Assembly: GCF_932276165.1 (NCBI RefSeq)
Contig: NC_063983.1
Coordinates: 5,587,501-5,651,500, forward strand
Reading direction: 5' to 3'
Origin: Plutella xylostella
Lineage: Eukaryota > Arthropoda > Insecta > Lepidoptera > Plutellidae
Length of the DNA: 64,000 nucleotides
Below are positions 45,901 to 58,027 of this stretch, in pieces. Both the position numbers and the translations under genes were made by a program. The notes beneath the pieces were generated by a model. That model was not told the origin of the DNA and did not search any database. It worked only from the letters and a program-made list of their open reading frames with translations. Position 1 is the stretch's first letter, and every line of letters begins with the position of its first letter.

Positions 45901-48900
45901 TTTTTATAAAATTACGATATTGGACCGTTAACTGTGTGACAGTTTAGAGATACGACACATTATTATACTACAAAAACTAGACACACACGCACACGTAAAA
46001 CAGATGTTTAGCGATGTTAAATGCCAGAAGGACCTTTCAAATACCGTGCTAAACATTATTCAAACCTGCCTTTGTGGTAATACTGATATTCTTACCACAC
46101 ATGTCATCATCTCAGCTGATGTCTCGTCAGAACGCAGAATTCGACCTAAAATCTTACGCAGAATTAATGACGAGTGGGGACGCGAAATCACTGGAAATGC
46201 GTGCGTATTTTTTGCCGCGCACGCGCACTGCCATGCCGCCGGACAACATGCCGGCTTTTGCAACTACGCTACCACCAACAACTCCCGATCGCTCAGCGAT
46301 ATAAAACACCTTTACTGGTCCCCTATAAAGCTTATTATTGCTTGGAGCAGCTGAAAGAGAACGTGGTAGGGTAGCTCTCAAACATGTCTTTAATTACACG
46401 CAATTTCAACAGACCGCCCGTCCAAGTGATGAAATGTGAAGGAAAAAAGTGGATTGCATAACGTGACAGTCGGATTCCTTTTTGATAGTATTTAGTTTTT
46501 AAAAAAATGTATATGTAGTATACTGTCTATAAATAAATACATAAGCATACAGTACCAATTACCCTAAAGGATTTATTAGGATATGTTAATTGCAGCACAC
46601 AAAATAGCTTCAATAATTTTATACTAAGTAAAGCCCTTAAGTGGGATTATCTACATTGGTCGCACTCAATCAAAAGTACCGACGATGCAATGACCCGAAC
46701 ATACGGCTACATAGAGGTAATATATTATAAAATATCACTTGTCATTATAAGCATGACTTAAGTGTTACGTATGTTGTATAATAGTGATTACCAACTCTCT
46801 ATTATCCCCGCGGCTATTTACTCGAAGGGTTTTTAATTGCTTGTTCAAGTAGAAGCACGGAACTACAATGGTGATCTCGTCGCAACGAAGTAATCGATTT
46901 ATCAGATCTGCGAGTTGCATTTACTTTAAACATTCTCGGAATATCTGATTTTATCACACAATTGAATTATTTTTTGGGAGAATCGATCGCTTACATAAAC
47001 GGCAGCTTGTATAATATTTGCTTTGTTCTCATCTGGATAAAATTGTCTTTGTAATTTTAAATAAACTCCAGTTTTTTATACATATTGTAATGAAATCGTG
47101 AGTTGCTTTAAACATACGTTAGTAATTAATGAAATCCCCAAAAAAGTTAAAATTAACTATTCGTGCTTGAAGCTTGACCCAACGTGTTCTTGTACTCGAA
47201 TAGGCAGCCCGATTACGTAATTCAATTAGTGTCTCGAGTTCTCGACTCGTTTAATCGCTACCCGGGTTGAGTGATTCGATCGCCGCGACTTTTGTTTCAT
47301 TTCGATCGGACTCGTTACCGAGTGAAAGTGAACCCTTCGAGATTTATGGGTTTCTTTAACTGGCCGGTGATTATCGTCCGTCATCTGTGCGGGAGATGGA
47401 TGGAGCGGTGTGACGTCACTCCTGTGGCCGTGCCCAATTGTTGCACCATCGCAATCAATTACATGTTACTCTTATAAATCGTATAATAGTCACGCTGAGC
47501 CTGAAACTGTATCGTTGTTGCGGTTTGATTGATGACTTTCAATTAAAATCACAGGAGATGTAGATCGCGCGTGTTGAGTTGTATATCGGTGACAAGGGGC
47601 AATGTTCTGTTGAGAATATGAAACAAAAAGTAGGTACTGCCTGAGTAAAAACTTGCTTTCGATAAGTGACGAATCTTCCGTAAATCATCTAACTCTTTGG
47701 TGTCTACACAGCTAACCAAAGCAAGTATAGCCATATGCATAATTCTTAATTATCACAAACGATCTACTGTTAAAATTGCATCTGTAAAGCCACAACATCA
47801 ATCATGAAATATATTTTTATGCACAATAACTATAACCATAACACTAGCAGTTAGAAATAAAAGCTACGATAACATATATGTTATGTTGGTTTTGGGCGAT
47901 AATAACTTTTTATATCTTTATTTATAGAGAAATGTTTACTAAAAGTCATATTTATGAGTGTATATAGAAAAGCGAACCTCTTAACTCAGCTGTAAGAAAA
48001 GCACTCGCTGTTAAATCCATTACAGAACAATTTTATTCAATAACCGGTTTAGAAACACTTAATTATATTGTTAAAATGTGGGTCGTTATTATTGGAGCAT
48101 CAATCGATCAATTACGATTACTAGGATATCATAACAGCGTTGTCGTTATCAGTGTCATCGGCTAATGACCGGAGTGCCGTAACGGCATGTCATAGTTTTG
48201 TGACAGAGGCAAATCAGAAACGTAATATTTATAATCATCGTAACATGTCGGAGTCACGAAAAGCTGCAAAAAATCTGAAGCTTTAAATTTGGATGCTCAT
48301 TAGGGAGCTTGAACAAAAAATATGCGAGGATTCTCTGAGCCAAATAGAAAAAAATAATAGCTAATTATGGTAATTTGCATACGTCTTTAATAATTATACC
48401 TAAGTACTTGAATAAATTAGTAATAGGATAGGTATTGTGTTTATATTAATTAGGTAATTAGGAACCTCCGAGTGGTATTAATATCTTCTCCTTAGGGTGT
48501 TGATATCACCAACATAACTGAAATGTAATTAATATCAGATAAATAAATCACTCGCTATTTTTTGTGACGGTATGTTACATGTCAGAAATTCACACCTAAC
48601 CATCAGTTACATATTCTTATATAATTAATTGGACATGAATACATTCGACTCGGAATTATATAATATTCGGCGCTTTTGATCTTTACCGTGAAAACTGATG
48701 CATACAAATTATGTTTAACACAAAATCATTTAGTAGTATAATGATGTCTTCAATATGTCAAGCTATAAACAATAGAAATTAGTATTTATAATGTGATCGG
48801 CTATTTACTTCATTATGTATTCATAAGGTAAAAGTGGTAGTTATTCAAAGTTATTCTAACGTCATCATAAGCGAGTACAATGGACATCCCTGCGAGTGGC

Positions 48901-50885
48901 GTTATTGCCGCGAGTCGTGACTAAACTTGAGAAATGACCATATTGATACATCGAATAGAGAAGCTACAGTTCCTTAGTTCTTACAGGGTCTATGTATAAC
49001 TGTAATCTATTTATAACTGTTGTCATGGTGCTGGCTCCTGATCGTAACAGGGTTTCTTGTAATTTTTAAATTGTATAGTATTATACTGTATGTGCTTTTG
49101 CCGCTGTAGCTCTATAAATGAATGAAAGAGTTGAAATTCAGGGTTATATTCTATTGTTTGAGTAGTAGCTTGATTGAATGTGTAATGGTTTTCATCAAAA
49201 AGGTAATTTTACACAGAAATGATAAAACAATTATACATTTTGTTCAAATGAAATGGCTTTTTGGGATCCCAGTCGTCTCAGCGGTTTCTAACATAATGTG
49301 ATCAGCGAACTTTGCTAAGTCCATGATAAAAATAAATCTGAAATAGTTCCTGTGCGATATAGATCTGTACTAATCTAAAGCACGGCTAGGTAGGTAACTA
49401 GGTACTGAACACTCCACATACATTGACATGGTATCGGCCGGTGGGCATAGCTCCAACAATACAATAGACACGGCGACACACACACACTCACTGAGCATGC
49501 CTAATGGCCTCACTCCGCGCCACGCATTCAAATCATACTACAGAAGTTACCTCACCCCGGCTTAACAATCAAAGTCCTCTGTCAACTTACTGCTTCTTTA
49601 CGACCACATTGATATTCGATTGCACTAAACTATAAATTCAACTTATTTTAAATACCATATAATAATTTCTCGGAGGCGATGGACTGCGTTTCAAACAGCC
49701 ACTAATCATAAAATTTGTTTTATAATGATCGTTTTTGTCGTTTCATCTATCGCATTTCCCTTGCTGTAACTTTTCATTATTATATGGAGGAGAAAGCGTA
49801 ATTTGGTGCACTATAGCCTATATTATAAATTATAACATAGGAATATATTACTAAAAGAACATTTTTATTATTACTATCGCTATTCAAAAGGGAAAGTCAG
49901 TCGTAAACATGTATTTAAAAGTAAATTTGTTGACCCTGGAAGAAATATAATGACATTTAAGACCTGCTTTCTAGAGTCATGGCAAATTTATTCATCGTAT
50001 GGATGGCGTAAGGATTAGGATAAATAATTTGATTGGGATAAAAAGTATATTTCTAACACAACATATTGTGTCGTTGAGCCATAGGCATTGTAAACAGTTA
50101 AACAGATTCCGCTCTAGTATTAACATTAACCTCTTGAATACCGTAGACCTTAGGAAGATCTGTAAAACGGGGACAATAGTAAAACAAAAGCTCGATTTAG
50201 TAAGATAGTGGGACAATAAAACGGCACTTTTGCATAAACAAAACTAAGTATCTCATTGTCAATAGACAATGGATGGCGCCCAATATACCAAAAACGGGAT
50301 AAACTATAGACTTTATTGTTATTAATCTACTTGAATATCTCCGATCCTAAACATTACTGTACCTTGACATTGAAATAACGCTTTTTGTTATTAATATCGT
50401 ATTGTGTTGTCCAAAATGTGGGCTACGATTGAACGATGTCAACAATTCCATATTCAGTTTTATTGACCCATTCTTAGTATTCTTACGGTAATACGAATTA
50501 AGATGAAATCTTTAAACGTATTCGATAGCTTTTTACTCAATGACAAGTAAATTAAGAAGACAACCTCTTTCTATATAAAACATTAGCAATAACAAAAGTA
50601 TGCAAATTCTGTCAAACCCAAAGCACCTAAAGTCCATAAAATGAAATCGTCAACAATGATTATTGTATAATATTATTATATTGGATATCTCAGATCTTAA
50701 ACACAGTATTCCTAAAAATTTGTTTCTCAATACCCACTATTCAGGGAACGTCTTTAAAATATTCCCCAATATCCATATAAATCATTCTGAGAATTTTATT
50801 ATAGAAAGAGCCTTGAAACGAATAGCGATGGCTGTAGCAGTCGGTAGTGGATGGAGCCTACAGCGAGAGCATCGCGTGCTGCGAC
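42955..50885. other. No supported gene; long AT-rich stretch
   Basis: No transposon ends, RNA genes or coding exons were recognised. A degenerate GTTTGTTTGTTTTTAATAA repeat lies at about 43900-43925. A short inverted pair (CTTTTATACTT against AAGTATAAAAG) lies between 45790 and 45865. CpG-richer patches are at 46190-46260 and 47270-47420. Clustered overlapping frames at 46004-46381 on both strands look like chance. Confidence 0.45.
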
Positions 50886-51023
50886 GAGGGGTCACTCTAT
50901 AAGACGAAAAACGAAGTTTCGGAGCGCTTCTGTGCGAGTGCGACTCTTTCTCGTTGTATTAAATGTTCCGATTGCACGAGAGCTCTCGTTCGTTTGTTTT
51001 TCGTCAGTATAGAGCAACCCTCC
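50886..51023 (-). mobile_element. MITE, 138 bp, copy of the family at 15-152
   Basis: Reverse-complemented, it begins GGAGGGTTGCTCTATACTG, continues with CGAACGAACGAGAGCTC and ends with TATAGAGTGACCCCTC. Length and internal order equal copy 1 in opposite orientation. There is no coding content. Confidence 0.75.
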
Positions 51024-51848
51024 TGCGCCGGCGCCGACCCTACACTCAATTGGATAATTTGAAACAAATAACGATCCACCAGCCCTCTATTTGAACGCTC
51101 TAGCTCCAACGAACATATTTAAACTCTTCAACAGCATTGTTTTAATCTCTAAATTCGCAGTTTTGTGACACCTCTCTTGCCTTTTGTAGGCAGTTTTTAT
51201 TTCCAATTCTCAAATGCTCTTTTGTAAGTGACACTAGAAATCTCGCGCCGTTTTCGTGGTGAGGCCCACATTTCTCAACCTTCGTGACTGCCAAGGTATT
51301 TCGCAGCTCCCGTGCCATTATGTCCTGTGTTATTATTATTCTATTAGGTATGACTTGTGGGGCAATTGTGAAGTATTTCTGACGTTCGCATTGTAACTGT
51401 ACGTGATGCCTTGAGGCCTTAAGGGCCCGTACAGGGTGACGTGCCGCGCCAATTTTGGGTTTTCAATGCTCTTCACACAGCACACGCAGTGACACGCACA
51501 CATGTAAGTTTGCACAGTGGGTCGATAAACTTTTACTCGCCAACTTTATTGACAATTATGTTCAAGTACATCTTGGGTGATTTTAGGGTAAGTAAGTATA
51601 ATTCTTACTTACACTGGTAGGCACCAGGAAAGAGTAGAAATTAATAGGGGTGCCACTTTACTCTATACTCGGAACCCGATTAGCTTTCTCAAACAAATGT
51701 GGTATTTACTTGTAGAAAGGTAACTAAAAGTATTAAAGTGTAGATAATAAGTTTCGGGCATCCTCCAGCCAACTGAACCCCGACGACAAAGCAAAGTAAA
51801 TACATTGTGTCGCAAAAGGGCTATACTAAGCCAAAAGGGGATGACTCA
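51024..51848. other. No supported gene
   Basis: Non-coding sequence between two inverted-repeat elements. Nothing was recognised. Confidence 0.45.
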
Positions 51849-52012
51849 AGGGGTCATTCTGAACAACTTTTGTTCTACAAGATTTGCAAATTCGCGAAAA
51901 AAAATATTCGTTTTCCATGGTAAAAAGTCACATGTCCAACAAAGTTTCTATGAAAAAGGTTTTTTTTGTTAATTTCCAAAACTCGTAGAGCAAAAGTTCA
52001 GAATGACCCCCT
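51849..52012. mobile_element. Inverted-repeat element (MITE-like), about 164 bp
   Basis: The left arm GGGGTCATTCTGAACAAC, then TTTTGTTCTAC, pairs with a right arm that reads GGGGTCATTCTGAAC, then TTTTGCTCTAC when reverse-complemented (a 2-base gap). A-rich and T-rich sequence fills the centre. No clear target duplication was seen and the superfamily is not assigned. Confidence 0.6.
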
Positions 52013-52025
52013 GTCTTACTCCTTT

Positions 52026-52200
52026 TTACCCGACTGCCGAAGGAGGAGGGTAATGTTTTTTGATTGTATGTATGTATATATGTATGTTTGTCTGTTTCTT
52101 TGTTCCCTCCTGTAGCCTTAACGGCTTGATAGATTTTGATGTATGAGGTATTGTTAGAAGCGTATTGATGGCGCGATGGCTATAGGCTATGTGACGTTCC
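52026..52200 (+). repeat. Dispersed lepidopteran-type repeat segment
   Basis: ACCCGACTGCCGAAGGAGGA, then a GTATGTATG-rich run, then CCCTCCTGTAGCCTTAACGG. I recognise this kind of sequence as a recurrent repeat in moth genomes but cannot name its class. It leads directly into the 339-bp tandem duplication. Confidence 0.45.
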
Positions 52201-52872
52201 ATTAAAATGTACATAGCGCCCTCTTGAGGACATACGTGATGATCGAAAAAATAATAATTCAACTTTGCCGTGTAAGGTATCAAATGAAAGGACTTGATTT
52301 TCACATTACAAAAATATGCATATTGAAGGTATTTAAATAACAACACCAAAATTATTGAAATAAAAAATGATCATGAACTAGGTACCTACCGACGTAAAAT
52401 TTCATAAAATAAAAACAACTAAAAAGTTACAAATAAAAAAATACAATTATAAAAAACTAAAAACCTGACTGTACGCTAAAAACATGAAAACGAGTCCCAA
52501 TGTTAATGGAAAGTATCGCAGGCGGGGACCAACTTGAACATTAAAATGTACATAGCGCCCTCTTGAGGACATACGTGATGATCGAAAAAATAATAATTCA
52601 ACTTTGCCGTGTAAGGTATCAAATGAAAGGACTTGATTTTCACATTACAAAAATATGCATATTGAAGGTATTTAAATAACAACACCAAAATTATTGAAAT
52701 AAAAAATGATCATGAACTACCTACCGACGTAAAATTTCATAAAATAAAAACAACTAAAAAGTTACAAATAAAAAAATACAATTATAAAAAACTAAAAACC
52801 TGACTGTACGCTAAAAACATGAAAACGAGTCCCAATGTTAATGGAAAGTATCGCAGGCGGGGACCAACTTGA
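52201..52872. repeat. Two-unit tandem duplication, period 339 bp
   Basis: The unit starting ATTAAAATGTACATAGCGCC occurs at 52201 and again at 52540. Each ends GGACCAACTTGA. The second unit lacks four bases near TAGGTACCTACC and is otherwise almost the same. The near identity indicates a recent unequal exchange or replication slip. Paralogous short ORFs on the minus strand are by-products. Confidence 0.92.
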
Positions 52873-52984
52873 CCGCCACTCAAGGCCGTTTTCTAAGTAA
52901 CATTCAGCTAAATGGTGAACCCTCTGCTGGTATAATTTGTTTATATACCGCTTTTTCAATACCTGTAAGTACATTTTTTGGCAG

Positions 52985-53115
52985 CATAATATTTTTACTT
53001 AATTTTAGGGTTTCGAACGTCAAAAGAAAAAAAGCAACCGTTATAGGATCTCTTTGTTGTCCGTCTGTCTGACTGACTGTCTGTCACCGCCCTTTTTCTC
53101 AGAAACGGGTAAAGA
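52985..53115 (+). repeat. Dispersed repeat with GTCTGTCTG core
   Basis: ACCGTTATAGGATCTCTTTG, then TTGTCCGTCTGTCTGACTG, then CTTTTTCTCAGAAACGGGTA resembles a repeat widespread in insect genomes. The class is not assigned. Confidence 0.45.
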
Positions 53116-56100
53116 TATCAAGCTTATATTTCGCATAGATGGGGAGTACCCCAAAAAAAATATTATGGTACTCCCTGTCCCACACAAGTAAATTGGGGCT
53201 TATATTTTTTCCAGTTATTTTGATGTGTATCCTTTTTTTTTATTTGTTGTTTTGTATAAGTATGTGTTTCTTTTCTTTAAATCTGTATTTTTTTGTTGTT
53301 GCTGTCTATGTGTCGAAAAAATGTATCTTTATCTTCAAATCACGCCATCTATCGTTTGTTTTTTTTGTGGCTACTGTCTATAGAAGAAATTCCGTCATTG
53401 ACAATTTTACGTTACGAATTTATTTTTATTTATTTTATTTTTATTTTTACATTTTCGTGGAGAATCAACAGCATTTTGTTAATAAATAATTATTACTTAT
53501 GAACACATAACAACTTGATGCCATTAACAGAATGAACTTAGTAAACCCAGTAAACCTAACACATCCAGAGGAAAAACAAAATCTCTTTCTCTCTCTCTGA
53601 AAAACATACTTAATAGCCCAAACTCGATGCTTTTAGCTATTAACATCTTTGAAATAAAATTGAGCCACCACCGTGTTACTTCCCTCATCAGATCCTCACG
53701 AGACCATACCTCAACCAGCACCAAGAGACTGTATTTTTGATCCCTAACCTAATGTTCGTGCGTATTGTCATCACTTAGATCCATTCGCTATATTCCTGCT
53801 CCTCATCAGACCTTTACGAGACTGTAATATCACGAGAATATTGCACACTATCTAATTTAATTTAATGTATTGAATATACTGGAAGAATTATGCTTCCTCA
53901 ATTTCAAATCAAATTATGTTGGTGTCATAAAAGTTGAAAAAGTGCAATGACAACCAATGTGCAGTGATTTTGTATCTGTACACGATAAGATCGCGAGCTG
54001 TCAGTGCTGCCTAAACCGACGTGACCCTTCTTTGGAGGCCAGCGGCCAACTGAGTCAAACGTCACTTGGGTTTATGATTTTATAACACAGAAAGCCGCCA
54101 TAGATATTTGTATGAAGATTTGAGGGAAAAAAATTGCTCAAGTTTGGGATTAATTTACACAAAATAAGTGTGTGTTTATTAAAAAACAAGGTATTTAGCG
54201 CCTAGTCCAAGCCTTTAACTTTATAATATGATAAAAATCATATGAAAATTCTTAATAATTACGACACAGTTGTTACAATACGGGAGTGTGATTGACTGGT
54301 TTTTCTTGATATTCTGAAATTAATTTACAGTTATCCATAATCATTTACTTAAATTCGAATGATTCAGCACCTAGCTAGACTCTTCAACTACCTGTGTGAT
54401 TTTTTTCAAGGCTGTAGAGCATCATTTACTACATAATTCTATGACAATGCCAACCCTCGATTCCCTATTGCAGACCCTTAACGCTATATGAGTTCACGTC
54501 TGCTTGGCGTCTAAAGTACATTAGTTAATGTATTAGACTTAATTAAGCTATCATCATCATATCTTACGACAATTAAACTGGTATCTCGTTTGAAAATGAC
54601 CATTATTATAGTTAAACGTAGCATTACGGTCGAGGCCTCATGCAAAACAATTGTTGTTGTTTCTGTGATTCTCACAAGAAATTAATGGCCGTTTTAGTGG
54701 TATTATCCACAATTCTGCAAAACTAGCAAGAAGTTTAGCACGTGTTACCACAAGCTGTAATTTCCTCCATGACCCAATAAATCAATATTGCCTACGCCAT
54801 AGTCAGCGGTTTTGTCGTAATATCGACACGTTCGCCTCACAATAGGAAGCTCGGCGGGTAGATGCAAATGCTGCAAATTAGCATTAATAGTACATTGAGG
54901 ATTCAGCGCCGCGCCCGCGCCGCCGCCGCCGCCGCTCAGTTTGGATATGACACATGTTCATGTTCAATGAGTAAATTGTAAACTCGACGACGCGGACTGA
55001 TTTATAATGCTCAAGCGCACAGTCCCAAATAACTTTATCCTTTCTAAAATTTCCTGCGAGTTAATCGTTGTTGGCAGGCTCAGTAAAGCTCGCTTGTAAT
55101 TCCTGTGTCCAATTCACTTTATGTTCTTCAAGATTAAACTCAAAAAGTTTCGGAATGTACTCCAACGAAAAGAAAGTGGCCCACAATTTGAACGGACATT
55201 TTATTGGACGAGTAAAGTGGTAAATTACAGCAATTTAAACGTGTTAGATTATCGAGATGAGGCATCAGAAAGGACCTTAAATTGAAAATGGAACTTGGAA
55301 TTCGTCAGTGGAGCGTGTAGCCTCGGTAATCGAGTTACGAACAACGACCAATGATATAATTTAACTGGTTTAATTGAATCAGACGCAGTCGGGGTCGACG
55401 AATGAATTTAGGTTACTCTGTCAAAGAAACACCACAACTCTTCTTTCATATTGCATTTAGGTCGAATACCATAACCGAAAAGAAAGGAACCTTAATGTAG
55501 GTAACTGAATAATGTATTGTATTGTGTGTTCGTTTAATATCTTATCGCAGCTTTAAAGTACCACAAATTTCAGTGATCGTTCCCGGTCACGACTGTCGGC
55601 ATTATATATTGTAGATTGACTCGCCTACTTAAATGATAATATTGTGTATTTAAAACTTCATTACGTTATACTAATTTGAGCAACGAATATAAGTTATTGC
55701 TTAACACCGAATTATTTAACATGCAAAGTTGACATCAAAATAGTAGGCTGCGGCTAGATGCCCGAGTTACCGAGCAAATAGAGGCATAATGAAGCGGGTC
55801 TGCGGCAATCGGACGGAAATGTCGACACGGATAGTCACAACAGTCGAGAGCCTGAGCTTATGTAAGTTTACCGCAAGGTGACGTGCGAAAACGCATAGTT
55901 GTAATTATTGGAGCGAGTGCGCTACTCTGCCCGCCGGCTTTTGTTTTCATCAATATTCAGGCCGGTCATGACAGCGAGATCGACGCCGCCGCCGTCGCCG
56001 CCGCCGCCGGCCCGCGTCTCTAGTGGAGTAGTACTCACCGGTCACCCGGCCTGAAAACATTCCCTATGAAAATACAAACAATATCTGGACTAGTAAATAG

Positions 56101-57394
56101 ACAAATAAATGATAGTATACATTTATTTCTGATAATGATACACTTGTAAATTTTGTCATTCAAATACCCTATGACGGGAGGTTAGATATCTGCTTAGCAG
56201 ACTGTATAATGTATTTCATATAAAAACTCCAGTGTGAGTCGATCCAATAATGCAATTTAATATATTCCGATATGGGTTACATCAAAGGGAGCTTGTATGT
56301 GGCACACGGTGTATGATTGACCGGTCGCGAAGTGTGCCACGCTCAGCACTCGCTTCCTCTGCAGCATATTATATGATATATATCATATATCTCTACATCA
56401 CTCGTGCGTGCAGCTCACGAAACACTTTATTATCACTCTTACATTTATTCCTGCATTGATATGTTACATAGATGATTTATATTGTCTTTGTCATGCGAGA
56501 ACGTTGACCCATTACATTGATAATATCTGACATAGTCTTTGACTCCGCCTATAATAAGAGCGAACATTTTTGCAATAACCCGTTTATAGGACGGTCATTT
56601 GTCCGATGTTTATGAAAGATATCGAACTGTGCCAGCGCCGCCGTATTTCATTGACGTCGTCGTTATAAATGACTGAATGTTAATAATTCAATAAAAACAT
56701 CCATTGTTTCCTGAGATTTCAATCGGACCAAAGGAGAATTTTTCAATGTCACCTCATTTTTCTAGGCGACAGAAAATAATCTAGGATCTTGATAGCGAGA
56801 GAATAATTAAATTAAAATATGCGCACGTGCACGTATGCACCGTGAGGTGACAAGTGACAAATGACGACGCACGAGTCTATGCCACATTATCACATGTTCT
56901 TAATTCAAAAATTAATTTGAATAAACTCAGTTCTGGGCCATGTTATGCGATGCACATATGCATTATATTATAGGTACTATGGGATTAGATTAGCATCACA
57001 TATAATTAAATTACTTGGTATTGTAATGCATTTTGTATATTTCTCCTCTTATTATGCAGCATATTTTGGAGGTGTATTTATTTTTTGTTTATTCGTCATT
57101 TATATTTTCTGATAATTATGTTTAATTCTTGAAAAGCTGAGTCCAAATAAATTTATCAAATTGGCTGTCTTCATTTTCTGAATGCACTAACAGCAAAAAA
57201 AAATATATAACTCATTGCGATTCAAAATTATGCTGTCCAAGCACAGTCTGTAGAGAAATATAATACATTTTATACTAGATTAGACATAATAGATTCACTA
57301 TTTGGATTTACGCTAGATGACGAATTATTGATATTTATATTGGGTGTTGATATTTATATTTAGTATCTATCTATCTATGTATTTGTGTAGATAT
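53116..57394. other. No supported gene; GC trinucleotide runs
   Basis: (CCG)n/(GCC)n runs lie at about 54905-54936 and 55984-56011. TTTA/TTTTA simple sequence lies at 53408-53455, and a TCTC run at 53584-53599. Open frames (53139-53489, 56250-56459) are low-complexity or lack domains. Confidence 0.45.
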
Positions 57395-57490
57395 ATCAGC
57401 TGTCCGATACCCATAACACAGGTTCTGCCTAGCTTGGGGTCGGATGGCCGTGTGTGAGAAGTCCCCACATATTTATTATTTATTTATTGA
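57395..57490 (+). mobile_element. LINE-type 3' end fragment
   Basis: GATACCCATAACACAGGTTC, then GCTTGGGGTCGGATGGCC, then TGAGAAGTCCCCACATATTT and a (TTTA)n tail. I recognise it as the recurrent 3' end of a lepidopteran non-LTR retrotransposon. No coding part remains. Confidence 0.5.
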
Positions 57491-57734
57491 AAATATATTG
57501 TTACGATGATATCTCACCATAGCGCTTCACTATTCAATATTGAATGCTATCCAGACTAACTAGGATAATTTCAGGATATTATTTTCAAAGATCTCAAAAT
57601 CCATTTAGTCCATCCTTACACATATTTTCATTTGTAAGTACCTAATACTCGTTAAAAATCTAATAAAAATAAAAACAACATCCGCTACGATCGCTACGCA
57701 CCGGCTTCGTAGAGCGACGACGCGTAGCCGCGTA

Positions 57735-57866
57735 GAGGGTTACTCTATACTTACGAAAAACTTACGAACGAGAGCTGTCGTGCAATCGGCACGTTTAACA
57801 CAACGAGATAGAGTCGTGGCTCGCGCAGCAGAGCTCCGAAACTTAGTTTTTCGTCGTGGTCTGACG
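57735..57866 (+). mobile_element. MITE copy, right terminus lost
   Basis: The left end GAGGGTTACTCTATACTTACG and the interior (GAGAGCTGTCGTGCAATCGG, AACGAGATAGAGTC, GGCTCGCGCAG) match copy 1. The right end keeps TTTTTCGTC but then diverges instead of giving the TATAGAGTGACCCC terminus, so the right border is broken or replaced. Confidence 0.65.
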
Positions 57867-57904
57867 GTGCTGCGCGCGCGCAACCACAGTAGTGTTTGTG
57901 CCGC

Positions 57905-58027
57905 GTCGCCGGACGAACGTGCGCCGATCACCCAAATACAGTTGTAGGACTATCGCCGCCGGTCGAACACAACAACAGTTGTAGGACTATAGCCGGTCAC
58001 CGGTCGAACACACTTGAAGGACTATAA
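57905..58027 (+). repeat. Short tandem repeat, 37-bp unit
   Basis: CAGTTGTAGGACTATCGCCG begins at 57939 and a second unit begins at 57976. Partial units lie before (CGCCGGACGAACG) and after (TTGAAGGACTATA). Each unit carries GGTCGAACAC. The array sits directly beside the truncated MITE. Confidence 0.75.

Noticed and set aside
46004..46381. Cluster of overlapping frames on both strands
   Set aside because: Five frames in one place reflect local scarcity of stops. None shows a motif.
53139..53489. 116-codon Phe/Tyr/Ile-rich frame resembling a membrane protein
   Set aside because: It is a translation of T-rich simple sequence. The apparent hydrophobicity is due to TTT/ATT/TAT codons.
57905..58027. 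Possible CRISPR-like array
   Set aside because: Only about two full 37-bp units without unique spacers, in a eukaryotic repeat context.
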